From NCBI RefSeq assembly GCF_051903075.1, contig NZ_CP182422.1, positions 4,588,001-4,652,000 on the forward strand: a stretch of 64,000 nt of DNA, given 5' to 3'. Shown one piece after another: positions 50,062-58,523 of the stretch; position 1 is the stretch's first letter; every line of letters starts with the position of its first letter. The DNA is from Embleya sp051903075. GTDB lineage: Bacteria > Actinomycetota > Actinomycetes > Streptomycetales > Streptomycetaceae. The notes beneath the pieces are model-generated. The model made no database searches and was not told where the DNA came from. It saw nothing but the letters and a program-made list of their open reading frames with translations. A program made the position numbers and the translations under genes.

Positions 50062-50946
50062 ATGGCTATCTTCCTGACCAAGGACAGCAAGGTCATCGTC
50101 CAGGGCATGACCGGCTCCGAGGGGATGAAGCACACCCACCGGATGCTCGCCTCCGGGACGAACATCGTCGGTGGCGTGAACCCGCGCAAGGCCGGTACCA
50201 CGGTCGACGTGGACGGCACCGAGGTACCGGTATTCGGCACCGTGGCCGAGGCCATGGAGGCCACCGGCGCCGACGTCACCGTGGTCTTCGTGCCGCCGAA
50301 GTTCACCAAGGACGCCGTGGTCGAGGCGATCGAGGCCGGCATCGGCCTCGCCGTGGTGATCACCGAGGGCGTGCCGGTGCACGACACCGCGCAGTTCTGG
50401 GCGCTCGCCGGCGCCAAGGGCAACAAGACCCGGATCATCGGCCCGAACTGTCCCGGCCTGATCACCCCCGGTCAGTCCAACGCGGGCATCATCCCGGCCA
50501 GCATCACCAAGCCGGGCCGGATCGGTCTGGTGTCCAAGTCGGGCACGCTGACCTACCAGATGATGTACGAGCTGGCCGACATCGGCTTCTCGACCGCCGT
50601 CGGCATCGGCGGCGACCCGATCATCGGCACCACGCACATCGACTGCCTCCAGGCGTTCCAGGACGACCCGGACACCGACGCGATCGTGATGATCGGCGAG
50701 ATCGGCGGCGACGCCGAGGAGCGTGCCGCGGCCTACATCGCCGAGCACATCACCAAGCCGGTCGTCGGCTACGTCGCGGGCTTCACCGCCCCCGAGGGCA
50801 AGACCATGGGCCACGCCGGCGCCATCGTCTCGGGCTCCTCGGGCACCGCGCAGGCCAAGCAGGACGCGCTCGAGGCCGTCGGCGTCAAGGTCGGCAAGAC
50901 GCCGTCCGAGACGGCGCGCCTGATGCGCGAGATCATGGCCGGCTGA
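50062..50946 (+). CDS. sucD: Succinyl-CoA synthetase alpha subunit
   Basis: 294 aa. CoA-binding Rossmann domain at the start (VIVQGMTGSEGMKHTHRMLASG, CoA phosphate contact; FGTVAEAMEATGADVTVVFVPP), then the ligase domain with IGPNCPGLITPGQ and the phospho-His in MGHAGAIVSGSSG (about residue 252). Works with SucC, encoded directly upstream. AAGGGAG lies 11 bases before the ATG. A strong hairpin follows the stop. Confidence 0.97.
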   Translation: MAIFLTKDSKVIVQGMTGSEGMKHTHRMLASGTNIVGGVNPRKAGTTVDVDGTEVPVFGTVAEAMEATGADVTVVFVPPKFTKDAVVEAIEAGIGLAVVITEGVPVHDTAQFWALAGAKGNKTRIIGPNCPGLITPGQSNAGIIPASITKPGRIGLVSKSGTLTYQMMYELADIGFSTAVGIGGDPIIGTTHIDCLQAFQDDPDTDAIVMIGEIGGDAEERAAAYIAEHITKPVVGYVAGFTAPEGKTMGHAGAIVSGSSGTAQAKQDALEAVGVKVGKTPSETARLMREIMAG

Positions 50947-50961
50947 CCCACCCGGTCACCG

Positions 50962-51007
50962 ACGACGCCCCGCACCCCGCCGTTTCCGGTGGGATGCGGG
51001 GCGTCGT
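50962..51007. terminator. Terminator of sucCD (bidirectional)
   Basis: Arms 50962-50978 and 50991-51007 pair over 17 positions with one mismatch, and pairing extends inward with a G-T pair. It lies 15 bases after sucD and 15 bases before the stop of the leftward gene. Confidence 0.82.
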
Positions 51008-51022
51008 GCCTTCCCCGGCCCG

Positions 51023-52210
51023 TCAGGGCTGCGCCGGCCGGCGCAGCCCGTTGTTCACGCAACTCGTGTCGAGGACGAAGGCCCGCTCCGGGGCCAGCAG
51101 CGAGGCCGGGCCGGTCGCCGCGGCCCCCGTGCCCGCCCGCAGGTCGGCCGCCGTCCCGGTCGTGGTCCGGGCACCGGTGGGCGTCGCCGGTCGAAGCAGC
51201 GGCGCGAGCCGCTCCGGGGCGGCGGGGGCCGGCGTCACACCGGGGGCCGGTTGCCCGTCCGCGGGCGGCAGGGGGGCCGCGGGGGACGGCGGCGCGGGCG
51301 CCTCGGGCGTGGCCGGTGCCTCGGTCGGCGCCTGCGTGCGCTCCACGGGCGCGGGCGGGGCCGCAGCGGGCGCCGGCGGGCTGTCGTCCGCCGACGCGGG
51401 CATCGGCGGCACCGGGCGGGCCGCCTCCGGGCCGGTGAGCGGCCGTACCCGGTCGCCCCCGCGCGAGTCGCGGGAGGTGCCCGGGGTGAGCAGCCGGGGG
51501 AGCGCGGCGACGAAGAGCGCCAGGATCGCCGCGACCACCACGGTGACCAGCGTCGCGGTCCGTGCCCGGCTGCCCACGCGCGCGGCGTGGGCCTGCGGGA
51601 CTTCCGGCGCGTGGCGGGCGGCCAGGTCGCGGGTGAGCGTGCTCAGGAACGCGTGTGCCTCGGCGCAGTTCGGCGACGGGCCGGTGATCGCCGGGATCCG
51701 GTCGGCGAGGTCCTCGTGGGCGTGTATCAGCCGGATCCGGGTCACCTCGGTGGTCGCCTCGGTCTCGGCCGCCACCTGCTCCGGGGACAACCCGAACAGG
51801 TGTCGCAGGACGAAGACCCGGCGCCGGTGCGCGGGCACCCGCTGGAGCGCGCGCAGGAGCGCGACGTCCTGGTCGCGCCGCGTGTCGTCGTCGGCGTGCG
51901 GGACCACCCGGGCGGTGCGGTCGGGGTGCGGTACGAGCCGCCACAGCGCCCGGCGGACCAGGAACCGGCGGCCCAGCGCGAGGTCGCCGGCGACGGTGCG
52001 GACGTAGGCGGCGTCGGCCGGGGTGTCCGCCGCGTCCGGCAGGTCGCGCCAGACCCGGGCGAAGGTGTGCCGGGTCACGTGCGCGGCTCGTGTGGGGCTC
52101 GCGGTCAACAGGAACGTGTAACGCGCGATGTCGGGGGCGGTCGCCGCGACCAGGGCGTCGAACCCCGGGGCGCTCGCGCGCGGGACCGTGTGCTCGTCGT
52201 CGATGCCCAT
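51023..52210 (-). CDS. Membrane-anchored sigma-factor-like protein
   Basis: 395 aa. Residues about 15-175 look like an ECF sigma factor: a region 2-like part (ATAPDIARYTFLLTASPTRAAHVTRHTFARVW) and a clear region 4-like HTH (LQRVPAHRRRVFVLRHLFGLSPEQVAAETEATTEVTRIRLIHA). A membrane segment follows at about 218-240 (TATLVTVVVAAILALFVAAL). The remaining 150 residues are Pro/Ala/Thr-rich and would lie outside, ending with one Cys near CVNNGLRRPAQP. The fused architecture could be a tethered sigma factor released by proteolysis, or a repurposed sigma-like membrane protein. Start codon ATG 52210 has no strong ribosome site. Confidence 0.82.
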   Translation of the reverse strand: MGIDDEHTVPRASAPGFDALVAATAPDIARYTFLLTASPTRAAHVTRHTFARVWRDLPDAADTPADAAYVRTVAGDLALGRRFLVRRALWRLVPHPDRTARVVPHADDDTRRDQDVALLRALQRVPAHRRRVFVLRHLFGLSPEQVAAETEATTEVTRIRLIHAHEDLADRIPAITGPSPNCAEAHAFLSTLTRDLAARHAPEVPQAHAARVGSRARTATLVTVVVAAILALFVAALPRLLTPGTSRDSRGGDRVRPLTGPEAARPVPPMPASADDSPPAPAAAPPAPVERTQAPTEAPATPEAPAPPSPAAPLPPADGQPAPGVTPAPAAPERLAPLLRPATPTGARTTTGTAADLRAGTGAAATGPASLLAPERAFVLDTSCVNNGLRRPAQP

Positions 52211-52341
52211 GAGGGGCTGAGGTACCCGAGGGTCGACCGAAAATGCATATTAAATGCTTGCGATCGAGCAAATGGGGTGTCTTGCCCCGCTCGGCGGGCA
52301 TATGCGGCCCGGATCGCGGTCGCGCGGGCAGCATGGGGACC

Positions 52342-54324
52342 GTGACCGAAATGCCGGAAAACGAGCGCGGCTCGTCGGCGCCCTGGGCGGTGGTCCGAGC
52401 CGGCCCGTGGGCCGGCGTGGAGAGCCTGCTCGGACCCCGCTCCGGGCCCTTCGAGCATCCCTTCGAGCAGCCGCCCGCGCCGTCGGGCACGCCCCCCACC
52501 TCGCTCGACGAGACGGCGGAGCCGGCCCGAGCGGCCGACGCGGTACACACCCGCGACACGCCGACGCGGACGCCTCGGCACCCCCCGGCGGCACCGGACC
52601 CGGCGCACGCGCCTTCGGCGACACCCGAGGCGCCGGAACCGGCCTACGAAGCCCCGGCGGTGCCCCCGCGCCCCGATGCCCCGCCCCCGGTCGTTCCGCC
52701 CAGGCCCGACCGCCCCCCGGACGCCCTCCCCGCGCTCGCCCCGGTCGAGACCCCCGACGCCGGCGAACCACCGTCCGCCCGCCCCTGGGGCCCGCCCGCG
52801 CCCACCGGTCCGGCGCTGCCCGCGTGGTCCACGCTGCCCGGCGCGGCGGCCCTGACCGCCCTCGCCGCGCACCGCCCCGACATCGCCCGGATCACCCAGG
52901 CGCTGGCCCGAGGCGTGGCGTCCGCGCTGCTCGTGGCCGCGGCCGGGCTCGGCACGGTCGCCCTGCTGGTCCTGATCGTGGCCACCTGCGGCGTCGGCTC
53001 GGGCAGCTTCGACCACCCCCAGGCGCTGCTGCGCGTGGTCGGCGGGATCTGGCTCGCCGCGCATCACGTCGGCTTCGAGGTCGTGGAGACCAGCCACGCC
53101 GCCACCGGCTCCGTCGCGCCGATCGTGACCGTGGTGCCGCTGCGGCTCGCCCCGCTCGGGCTGACCGTCCCGCTGATCTGGCTGCTGTGCCGGATGGGCC
53201 GACGGCTCGCCGACGGCGTCGCCGGGACCGCGCTCGTGCTCGCGGCGCAGGTGCCGGTGTACACGGGCCTGATGTACGCGGTGGCCGCCGGCGTCGGCAC
53301 CGCGAGCGTGCGGCCGGTCCCGGACACGGTCGCGGTCGCCGGGATCGGTGTCCTGGCCGCGGGGGTGCTGGGCGCGTTCGGCCCGATCCTGGTCCGGGTG
53401 CCCGCGGTCCGCGCCGGTCTGGCCTCGGCCGCGGTGCTCGCGGCGGGCGGGGCGCTGCTGGTCCTGGTCTGTCTGTTCGCCCACGCGGGGCAGATCCGCC
53501 TGGCCCTGAAGCTGACCACGAACGACGCGGTCGGCTTCGCGGCGCTGGCCGTGTTGTGCGCGGCCCTGGTGCCCAACGCGATCGTATGGGCGGTGTGCTA
53601 CGCGGCCGGCACCGGCTTCGTGCTGGGCGCGGCCACCACCATCGCGCCCACCGGCAGCACGTTCGGCACGCTGCCCACGCTGCCGCTGCTCGCCGCCCTG
53701 CCGGGCCCCGCGACGGTGCCCTCCACCGCATGGGCGCCCGCGGTGCTGCCGGTGCTCGCGGGCGTCGTGGCGGGCTGCTTCGCGGCCCGCGCCGAGCCGC
53801 CCCGGTCCTGGCTCCCGGTCACCGCGCACGCGGTCGGCGCCGGTGTGGGCGTCGGCCTGCTCGCCCTCGCCTCCACGCGACTGGCCACCGGCACCGCCGG
53901 CCTGGCCAACCTCGCCGACCTGGGCCCGAACGTATGGCACACCGCCGCCGCGCTCACCGTCGAGATCGCCCTGGTCGCCGCCCCCGCCGCCCTGGCCGCC
54001 ACGTGGTGGCGCGGCCGGGAGAAGACCCCGAGACGCCCGGCGGACCCGCCCGGCCCGGACGACGCGACGACCCCCGGGAGCTTGGCAGGCCCGGCGAGCC
54101 CGCAGACCCCGGAAAGCCCGAAGGCCGCCCCCGCCACGGCGGAGACGGCCCTCGCCTCGTTCCATCCCGACCCGACCGACACAGGAGCGCACCCGCTCCT
54201 CGCATCCGCGGAACCCCGGAACACGAAACCCCGAGGCTCCAAGCCCCGAAACGCCGAGCCCCGCAACTCCGACCCCCGGAGGGCCGAGCCCCGAACCCGA
54301 CAGGAGCCCTGGCCAGAGCCCTAG
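52342..54324 (+). CDS. DUF6350-type polytopic membrane protein
   Basis: 660 aa from GTG 52342. CAGCAT (52329-52334) seven bases before it and no ribosome site suggest a leaderless start; ATG 52333 is the alternative. A Pro-rich N terminus of about 170 residues is followed by some ten hydrophobic segments (for example ALLVAAAGLGTVALLVLIVA, LGLTVPLIWLLCRMGRRLAD, AGIGVLAAGVLGAFGPILV, AVLAAGGALLVLVCLFA) with the NDAVGFAALAVL and LPLLAALPGP phrases of the DUF6350 family. The C-terminal ~100 residues are low-complexity with a repeated PRNxEPR-like phrase. It lies upstream of purN as in Streptomyces; its role is unknown. Its stop overlaps that of the opposing gene at CTAG. Confidence 0.87.
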   Translation: MTEMPENERGSSAPWAVVRAGPWAGVESLLGPRSGPFEHPFEQPPAPSGTPPTSLDETAEPARAADAVHTRDTPTRTPRHPPAAPDPAHAPSATPEAPEPAYEAPAVPPRPDAPPPVVPPRPDRPPDALPALAPVETPDAGEPPSARPWGPPAPTGPALPAWSTLPGAAALTALAAHRPDIARITQALARGVASALLVAAAGLGTVALLVLIVATCGVGSGSFDHPQALLRVVGGIWLAAHHVGFEVVETSHAATGSVAPIVTVVPLRLAPLGLTVPLIWLLCRMGRRLADGVAGTALVLAAQVPVYTGLMYAVAAGVGTASVRPVPDTVAVAGIGVLAAGVLGAFGPILVRVPAVRAGLASAAVLAAGGALLVLVCLFAHAGQIRLALKLTTNDAVGFAALAVLCAALVPNAIVWAVCYAAGTGFVLGAATTIAPTGSTFGTLPTLPLLAALPGPATVPSTAWAPAVLPVLAGVVAGCFAARAEPPRSWLPVTAHAVGAGVGVGLLALASTRLATGTAGLANLADLGPNVWHTAAALTVEIALVAAPAALAATWWRGREKTPRRPADPPGPDDATTPGSLAGPASPQTPESPKAAPATAETALASFHPDPTDTGAHPLLASAEPRNTKPRGSKPRNAEPRNSDPRRAEPRTRQEPWPEP

Positions 54325-54980
54325 AACGTGCCGTCCACGACCCAGTGGTACCGGTCCGGCAGCTTGTCCAGGCAGCGCTGCTCGCCCGTCTTGGTGAGCG
54401 CGCTGTCCATGCAGTCGTAGTAGTCCTTGTTGACCGCCTCGAAGGTCCACACGCCCAGCACGTAGACCACCGCGATCGCGCCGGTGACCAAACCCGCGAG
54501 CGCGGCGCCCGAGCGGGCGCGCGCCGGCCGGCGCACGCGCGGCCGGTGGGCCGGGCCGCCGGGGGCGTGCCCCGGGTGTCGGGCGGTGCCGCCCGGGCCC
54601 TCCTCGATCCGCGGCCCGGCGGTGGCCGGGGTGGTGCCGCGGACGGTGCGAATGCCGAGTGCCAGGGCGACCACACCCAGCACCACCCCGAGCACCAGGC
54701 CCAGGTCGGACGGGAAGAACAGGGCGAAGAACACCGCCCACACCCCCGCCCACAGCGCCAGGCGCGCGTTGCGGACCCGGACGTCCTTCGGGTCGGGCTG
54801 CTCGCGCGGCTCGCGCGGCGCCCGCTGCGGCCGGTCGTCGCGGCCCTGTCGGTTGCCTCCGTTGCCGTCCCCTCGCCCGTTGCCGGGCACGTTCCACGGG
54901 GCGGCCGGCGGGCGGTCGGGCGTACCCTCCGGCGGCGGGGCGTAGGGATCCCGCTCGTCGGTCTCGTTGCCGGTACTCAT
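54321..54980 (-). CDS. Membrane protein of unknown function
   Basis: 219 aa from ATG 54980, starting STGNETDERDPYAPPPEG. An N-terminal Pro/Arg/Gly-rich cytoplasmic region of about 70 residues is followed by two close membrane segments (LWAGVWAVFFALFFPSDLGL, VLGVVLGVVALALGI), a basic linker, a third segment (GAALAGLVTGAIAVVYVLG) and a short outer tail with two Cys (YDCMDSALTKTGEQRCLDKL) that could form a disulfide. The arrangement resembles DUF4190-type membrane proteins. Convergent with the DUF6350 gene; their stops share the CTAG. Confidence 0.82.
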   Translation of the reverse strand: MSTGNETDERDPYAPPPEGTPDRPPAAPWNVPGNGRGDGNGGNRQGRDDRPQRAPREPREQPDPKDVRVRNARLALWAGVWAVFFALFFPSDLGLVLGVVLGVVALALGIRTVRGTTPATAGPRIEEGPGGTARHPGHAPGGPAHRPRVRRPARARSGAALAGLVTGAIAVVYVLGVWTFEAVNKDYYDCMDSALTKTGEQRCLDKLPDRYHWVVDGTF

Positions 54981-55326
54981 CCTCTGCCTGCCCTCGTCGT
55001 GCCGGATCGCGGGATTCCCTTCCCAGGATCGTACGTGTGCGGGGTGCACCGTAGCCGGGCGGCGGCGTCCGCGGGGCCCGGAGGCCCCCGTCGACCGCGG
55101 CCCGTGGGCCCGTCGACCGGATCACGCCGGCACCGCCGATGGCATCCCACCCCGCCGGTTCGGTACTGCCTACCCCCTGACGCTATCGTTGCCGACGTAC
55201 GGGCGCCGCTCCGTGTTCCCGCCTCCCGTCGGGGAACGCCCGCCGGACCCGTGCGAGATCCCGGCGAGAGCCCGAATCCCTTGGGTGCCCCTCCCGCCCT
55301 TCCCTTCCGGAAAGAGCTTGAAAGCA
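54981..55326 (+). other. Upstream region of purNH
   Basis: 346 bases with no gene. It should carry the divergent promoters of the membrane protein gene and purN. TATCGT near 55182 may be a -10 element for purN, without a good -35. I looked for a ZTP or purine riboswitch and did not find the conserved segments. Confidence 0.5.
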
Positions 55327-55971
55327 GTGGCCGTTCACGCCCCGCGCACCCCCGGGCCGGCCCGGCTCGTCGTCCTCGTCTCCGGCTCCGGCACCAACCT
55401 GCAAGCCCTGCTCGACGCGTGCGCGGATCCCGCGTACGGGGCACGCGTGGTGGCCGTGGGCGCCGACCGCGACAACATCGCGGGGCCCGCCCGCGCCGAA
55501 CGCGCCGGTGTACCCACCTTCGTCGAGCGGGTGTCCGACCACCCCACCCGGGCCGACTGGGACGCGGCGCTCGCCGCCGCGGTCGCCGCGTACGAGCCCG
55601 ACCTGGTCGTCTCGGCCGGCTTCATGAAGATCCTGGGCCCGCGCTTTCTGGCCCGCTTCGAGGGACGCACCGTCAACACCCACCCCGCACTGCTGCCCTC
55701 GTTCCCCGGCGCGCACGGCGTCCGGGACGCGCTCGCGTACGGCGCCAAGGTGACCGGCTGCACGGTGCACCTCGTGGACGCCGGCGTGGACACCGGGCCG
55801 ATCATCGCTCAGGGCGTCGTCGCGGTCGAGGACGGCGATCACGCCGACGGCGGCGAGGCGCTGCACGAGCGCATCAAGACTGTCGAGCGCACCCTGCTCG
55901 TCGAGGTCGTGGGCCGGCTGGCCCGCGAGGGCTACCGCATCGAAGGAAGAAAGGTCCGGATCCCCGCATGA
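55327..55971 (+). CDS. purN: Phosphoribosylglycinamide formyltransferase
   Basis: 214 aa from GTG 55327, GGAAAGAG upstream. Transfers the formyl group of 10-formyl-THF to GAR in purine synthesis. Starts LVVLVSGSGTNLQALLDAC; VSAGFMKILGPRFL, the catalytic Asn/His in VNTHPALLPSFPGAHG and the Asp in VDAGVDTGPIIAQ are intact. Length slightly above the usual 190-200 through the N terminus. Its stop overlaps the purH start by four bases (ATGA). Confidence 0.96.
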   Translation: MAVHAPRTPGPARLVVLVSGSGTNLQALLDACADPAYGARVVAVGADRDNIAGPARAERAGVPTFVERVSDHPTRADWDAALAAAVAAYEPDLVVSAGFMKILGPRFLARFEGRTVNTHPALLPSFPGAHGVRDALAYGAKVTGCTVHLVDAGVDTGPIIAQGVVAVEDGDHADGGEALHERIKTVERTLLVEVVGRLAREGYRIEGRKVRIPA

Positions 55972-57554
55972 CTTCCGCCGCCCCCACCCCCACCCCCGCC
56001 GACCAGGACGGGCTGCGCCCGATCCGTCGCGCGCTGATCAGCGTGTACGACAAGACCGGCCTGGAGGAGCTGGCCCGCGGCCTGCACGCCGCCGGGGTCG
56101 AACTGGTCTCCACCGGCTCCACCGCCGGTCGGATCGCCGCCGCGGGCGTGCCCGTGACCAAGGTCGAGGAGCTGACCGGCTTCCCCGAGTGCCTGGACGG
56201 CCGGGTCAAGACGCTGCACCCGCGCGTACACGCCGGCATCCTCGCCGACCTGCGCCTGGAGTCGCACCGCGCGCAGCTCGACGAGCTGGAGATCCGGCCG
56301 TTCGACCTGGTCGTGGTCAACCTGTACCCGTTCACCGCGACCGTCGAGTCGGGCGCCACGCCGGACGAGTGTGTCGAGCAGATCGACATCGGCGGGCCCT
56401 CGATGGTGCGTGCCGCGGCCAAGAACCACCCGTCCGTGGCCGTGGTGACCAGCCCGGACCGCTACGCCGACGTGCTCGCCGCGATCGAGGCCGGCGGCTT
56501 CGACCTCGCGCAGCGCAAGCGGCTCGCGGGCGAGGCGTTCGGCCACACCGCCGCGTACGACGTCGCGGTGGCGTCCTGGTTCTCGAGCAGCTACGCGCCG
56601 GCCGACGACGAGGGCTTCCCGGCCTTCCTCGGCTCGGTGCGGCGCCGCGAGAACGTGCTCCGCTACGGCGAGAACCCGCACCAGGCCGCCGCGCTCTACG
56701 TGGACGGCACCGGCGGCCTGGCCGGCGCCGAGCAACTGCACGGCAAGGAGATGTCCTACAACAACTACCAGGACACCGACGCGGCCCGCCGCGCCGCCTA
56801 CGACCACGAGCAGCCGTGCGTGGCGATCATCAAGCACGCCAACCCGTGCGGCATCGCGATCGGCGAGACCGTCGCCGAGGCGCACCTGCGGGCGCACGCG
56901 AGCGACCCGCTGTCCGCCTTCGGCGGCGTGATCGCGGTCAACCGGCCGGTGAGCGTGGCGATGGCCGAGCAGGTCGCGGAGATCTTCACCGAGGTCATCG
57001 TGGCGCCGGGCTACGAGGACGGCGCGGTCGAGGTGCTGGCCCGGAAGAAGAACATCCGGGTGCTGCGCGCGCCCGAGGCGCCCGCCACGCCGGTCGAGTT
57101 CCGCCAGATCGACGGCGGGCTGCTGCTGCAGAACGCCGACCGCTACCAGGCGCCCGGCGACGACGCGGCCGCCTGGACGCTGGCCACCGGCGAGCCGGCC
57201 GACGCCGAGACGCTGCGCGACCTGGTGTTCGCCTGGCGGGCGGTACGCGCGGTCAAGTCCAACGCGATCCTGCTCGCGTCCGGCGGCGCGACCGTCGGGG
57301 TGGGCATGGGCCAGGTCAACCGGGTCGACTCGGCCCGGCTCGCGGTGCAGCGCGCCGGCGAGCGGGCGGCCGGCTCGGTGGGCGCGTCCGACGCGTTCTT
57401 CCCGTTCCCCGACGGCCTGGAGGTGCTGATCGAGGGCGGTGTCAAGGCGGTCGTGCAGCCGGGCGGCTCGGTCCGCGACGAGCAGGTGGTCGAGGCCGCG
57501 CGCGCGGCCGGCATCACCATGTACTTCACCGGGACCCGGCACTTCTTCCACTGA
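55968..57554 (+). CDS. purH: Bifunctional AICAR transformylase / IMP cyclohydrolase
   Basis: 528 aa; ATG overlaps the purN stop. It carries out the last two steps to IMP. IMP cyclohydrolase domain about 18-210 (ALISVYDKTGLEELARGL, STGSTAGRI, GRVKTLHPRVHAGIL, VVNLYPF). AICAR transformylase domain about 225-528: RYGENPHQAAALY, the catalytic Lys-His in IKHANPCG, DPLSAFGGVIAVNR, SNAILLASGG and the C-terminal GITMYFTGTRHFFH. Normal length, all key residues present. A terminator follows 32 bases later. Confidence 0.98.
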   Translation: MTSAAPTPTPADQDGLRPIRRALISVYDKTGLEELARGLHAAGVELVSTGSTAGRIAAAGVPVTKVEELTGFPECLDGRVKTLHPRVHAGILADLRLESHRAQLDELEIRPFDLVVVNLYPFTATVESGATPDECVEQIDIGGPSMVRAAAKNHPSVAVVTSPDRYADVLAAIEAGGFDLAQRKRLAGEAFGHTAAYDVAVASWFSSSYAPADDEGFPAFLGSVRRRENVLRYGENPHQAAALYVDGTGGLAGAEQLHGKEMSYNNYQDTDAARRAAYDHEQPCVAIIKHANPCGIAIGETVAEAHLRAHASDPLSAFGGVIAVNRPVSVAMAEQVAEIFTEVIVAPGYEDGAVEVLARKKNIRVLRAPEAPATPVEFRQIDGGLLLQNADRYQAPGDDAAAWTLATGEPADAETLRDLVFAWRAVRAVKSNAILLASGGATVGVGMGQVNRVDSARLAVQRAGERAAGSVGASDAFFPFPDGLEVLIEGGVKAVVQPGGSVRDEQVVEAARAAGITMYFTGTRHFFH

Positions 57555-57585
57555 TCCGGATCCGACCGATCCGGCCCAGGACACA

Positions 57586-57621
57586 CGCGAGGCGCGACCC
57601 CGAACGGGGCCGCGCCTCGCG
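57586..57621. terminator. Terminator of purNH (bidirectional)
   Basis: 16-base arms 57586-57601 and 57606-57621 pair with one A-C mismatch, loop GAAC, between convergent purH and the RDD gene. Confidence 0.85.
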
Positions 57622-57638
57622 CGCGTCGGTGGGGGTGC

Positions 57639-58286
57639 TCAGACCTTGACCACGACCGTCGAGCACACCTTGTCGGCGAAGGTCTGCTTCTTGTCGTCCC
57701 ACAGCGGCCACAACAAGCCGAGGAAACACGTGATGATGTCGAGGAAGTGCGCGATGGCGCGGACGAAGGCCATCCCGAAGCCGGTCGGCATGCCGTCCCG
57801 CTCGCGCAACACCTTGATCCCGACCGCCTTCTTGCCGATCGTCTGACCGGTCTTGCCCTGGCGGTAGAGCTGCCACAGACCGAACGCGAACGAGAGCACA
57901 CCGCCGACGATCATCAGCACGATCGGACCGGACCCACCCTCGTAGGTGGTCGTCTCGGTGCCGTCGAGGTTGCTGGTGGTCTCGGTCTTGTCCATGAACA
58001 TCCTGAACCCGATGGAGTACGGGATCACCACCGGCAGCATGACGAGCCCGTCCAGGAGCGCCCCACCCACGCGCCGCCCCCAGCTCGCGCAGTAGTCGCC
58101 GAGGTTCTGCGGCGGCCCGTAGCCGTACGGCTGGGCGTAGCCTGCCTGCTGACCGTAGTCGGGCTGGCCGTAGGCCGGTTGGCCGTAGGCCTGCTGACCG
58201 TAACCGGGCTGTTGGCCGTAGCCCGCGCCTTGGCCCTCGGCGCCGTACCCGGGCGGCGGGCCGTACGGACCCGGAGGTTGGGACAT
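57639..58286 (-). CDS. RDD family membrane protein
   Basis: 215 aa from ATG 58286 with GGGAG nine bases upstream. The first ~65 residues are Pro/Gly/Gln/Tyr-rich (YGQQPGYGQQAYGQP). The RDD domain follows (WGRRVGGALLDGLVMLPVVI; RxxD-type start), with a second membrane segment (GPIVLMIVGGVLSFAFGLW), the family phrase GKTGQTIGKKAVGIKVLRE and a third hydrophobic stretch near the end. RDD proteins are often linked to ion or osmolyte handling, but activity here is unknown. A Tyr/Gly-rich head also occurs on the M23 protein in this window. Confidence 0.92.
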   Translation of the reverse strand: MSQPPGPYGPPPGYGAEGQGAGYGQQPGYGQQAYGQPAYGQPDYGQQAGYAQPYGYGPPQNLGDYCASWGRRVGGALLDGLVMLPVVIPYSIGFRMFMDKTETTSNLDGTETTTYEGGSGPIVLMIVGGVLSFAFGLWQLYRQGKTGQTIGKKAVGIKVLRERDGMPTGFGMAFVRAIAHFLDIITCFLGLLWPLWDDKKQTFADKVCSTVVVKV

Positions 58287-58487
58287 GTGGAACTCTCCCC
58301 TGAGAACGCGCGCACATCGTGCGCGACGCCGGTGACCCCCGGGCATGTCGACGCGCGAGCGCCGTATTCGAGCCCGGCGTCGCCCCCACGACCCGAGAGT
58401 CCATTGGAGGCGGCACCTTATACCGAAGCGGTTGGCGCCGGGTAGGTCCCCGCCGGTTCGGTGAGCGGGATCATGCGCGAGTGGGAC

Positions 58488-58517
58488 TTGGCATTCCCGG
58501 TGAAACGTGCGTTGCAT
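58488..58517 (+). promoter_or_regulatory. Promoter of the FUSC-type gene (leaderless)
   Basis: TTGGCA (58488-58493), 18-base spacer, TTGCAT (58512-58517); ATG begins seven bases later at 58524. The -35 matches TTGACA in five of six positions. The start codon has no usable ribosome-binding site. Confidence 0.6.
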
Positions 58518-58523
58518 GGGAGC

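Noticed and set aside
54981..55326. ZTP or purine riboswitch before purNH
   Set aside because: The purine genes downstream made this attractive, but the conserved ZTP end segment (CCGCCTGGGCA-like) and the purine-box elements are not present.
52254..57554. A single 1766-codon open frame running through four genes
   Set aside because: Only its last third is real (purH); upstream it is an out-of-frame reading of DUF6350, the leftward gene and purN. The true start of purH is the ATG overlapping the purN stop.
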